Part shown: positions 6,118 to 6,369 of the stretch, piece after piece
How positions within the stretch are numbered: the stretch's first letter is position 1
How the letters are laid out: each line of letters opens with the position of its first letter
From: Anaerolineaceae bacterium UBA5224
GTDB lineage: Bacteria; Chloroflexota; Anaerolineae; Anaerolineales; Anaerolineaceae
Length of the DNA stretch: 6,369 nucleotides
Assembly: GCA_002409365.1 (NCBI GenBank)
Contig: DHUW01000072.1
Coordinates: forward strand, 1-6,369
Direction: 5' to 3'
The notes under the pieces: model-generated
Seen by the model: only the letters and a program-made list of their open reading frames with translations
What the model was told of the DNA's origin: nothing
Database searches by the model: none
Translations under genes and position numbers: made by a program

Positions 6118-6122
6118 ACTTA

Positions 6123-6369
6123 ATGAAGTCACGATTTATCCGAATTTTTGTTTCTTTACTTATAATTTCATTTTCTTTTCAAATTCTAACCCCTCCTGTA
6201 CTTGGTATCGCACCTCAAAGCGACCCGACCATTCCAACAAACTCAGATTTGCTAGCAAAAACACAGGAAAAGGTTAACGAATTCAACTGCACTTCGGTAA
6301 CAGATGTACCTCAACTTGAGTGTGAAGCCCTGATCGCGCTATACAACAGCACCAATGGCGCCGGCTGGA
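6123..6369 (+). CDS. Exported leucine-rich-repeat-type protein, N-terminal part only (cut by window edge)
   Basis: The frame is open from ATG to the end of the window, giving 82 visible residues. Residues 1-30 form a Sec-type signal peptide: basic residues K2, R4 and R7, a hydrophobic core from about 8 to 19, and a likely cleavage near VLG-IA around 28-30. A Ser/Thr/Pro-containing linker follows. The segment LECEALIALYNSTNGAGW (65-82), with Cys56 and Cys67 before or in it, closely resembles the N-terminal cap that precedes leucine-rich repeats in many bacterial secreted proteins. That cap usually reads CxALxxLYxxTNGxxW and is followed by NNTGW-like sequence. The repeats themselves would lie beyond the window, so the family call rests on the cap alone. 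The protein is expected to be extracellular or cell-surface bound, perhaps in adhesion or polymer binding. It is transcribed away from the cofactor operon and has no obvious link to it. Confidence 0.72.
   Translation, partial: MKSRFIRIFVSLLIISFSFQILTPPVLGIAPQSDPTIPTNSDLLAKTQEKVNEFNCTSVTDVPQLECEALIALYNSTNGAGW

Larger units (their letters stand above)
5523..6122. other. Divergent intergenic region without a convincing gene
   Basis: This stretch of 600 bases separates the minus-strand cofactor operon from the plus-strand exported-protein gene. It contains the operon promoter at its left end, a 17-base direct repeat (5790-5806 and 5954-5970), a C-rich/G-rich hairpin repeat (5866-5910) and the expression signals of the plus-strand gene at its right end. 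Open frames of 80-91 codons cross it on the plus strand. They run through the repeats, have no good ribosome-binding site, and give proline-rich low-information translations, so I do not call them genes. The patchwork of repeats suggests accumulated interspersed elements rather than one regulatory region. Confidence 0.7.

Overview
The window is dominated by one compact five-gene operon for molybdenum (or tungsten) cofactor biosynthesis on the minus strand (53-5522). A roughly 600-base divergent intergenic region follows (5523-6122), and then the 5' end of a plus-strand gene for an exported leucine-rich-repeat-type protein, cut off by the window edge. The likely source is an uncultured or anaerobic bacterium of the Chloroflexota (Anaerolineae-like). 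This is an inference from three things: the gene combination (tandem MoeA proteins, one with a periplasmic-binding-protein-like tail, plus a MOSC-MogA fusion), the C-rich hairpin repeat in the intergenic region, and the type of secreted protein. No rRNA or marker gene is present to confirm it.

The minus-strand transcription order is moeA (5522-4320), a second moeA with a C-terminal PBP-like domain (4313-2403), moaC (2406-1924), moaA (1927-980, TTG start) and a MOSC-MogA fusion (979-53). The junctions are a 6-base gap, a 4-base overlap, a 4-base overlap and direct abutment, so the genes are almost certainly co-transcribed and translationally coupled. A promoter with exact 17-base spacing lies so close to the first ATG that the operon mRNA is predicted to be leaderless or nearly so.

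Together the genes cover GTP to cyclic pyranopterin monophosphate (MoaA plus MoaC), adenylylation of molybdopterin (MogA domain) and metal insertion (two MoeA-type proteins). The MOSC domain may act on the finished cofactor. Molybdopterin synthase (MoaD/MoaE), MoeB, MobA and a molybdate or tungstate transporter are not in the window.

The intergenic region shows no convincing gene. It holds a perfect 17-base direct repeat, a C-rich/G-rich hairpin repeat, and candidate expression signals for both divergent genes. The partial plus-strand gene has a clear signal peptide and the start of the N-terminal cap typical of bacterial extracellular leucine-rich-repeat proteins. I found no CRISPR array, tRNA, rRNA, transposase or molybdenum-cofactor riboswitch.
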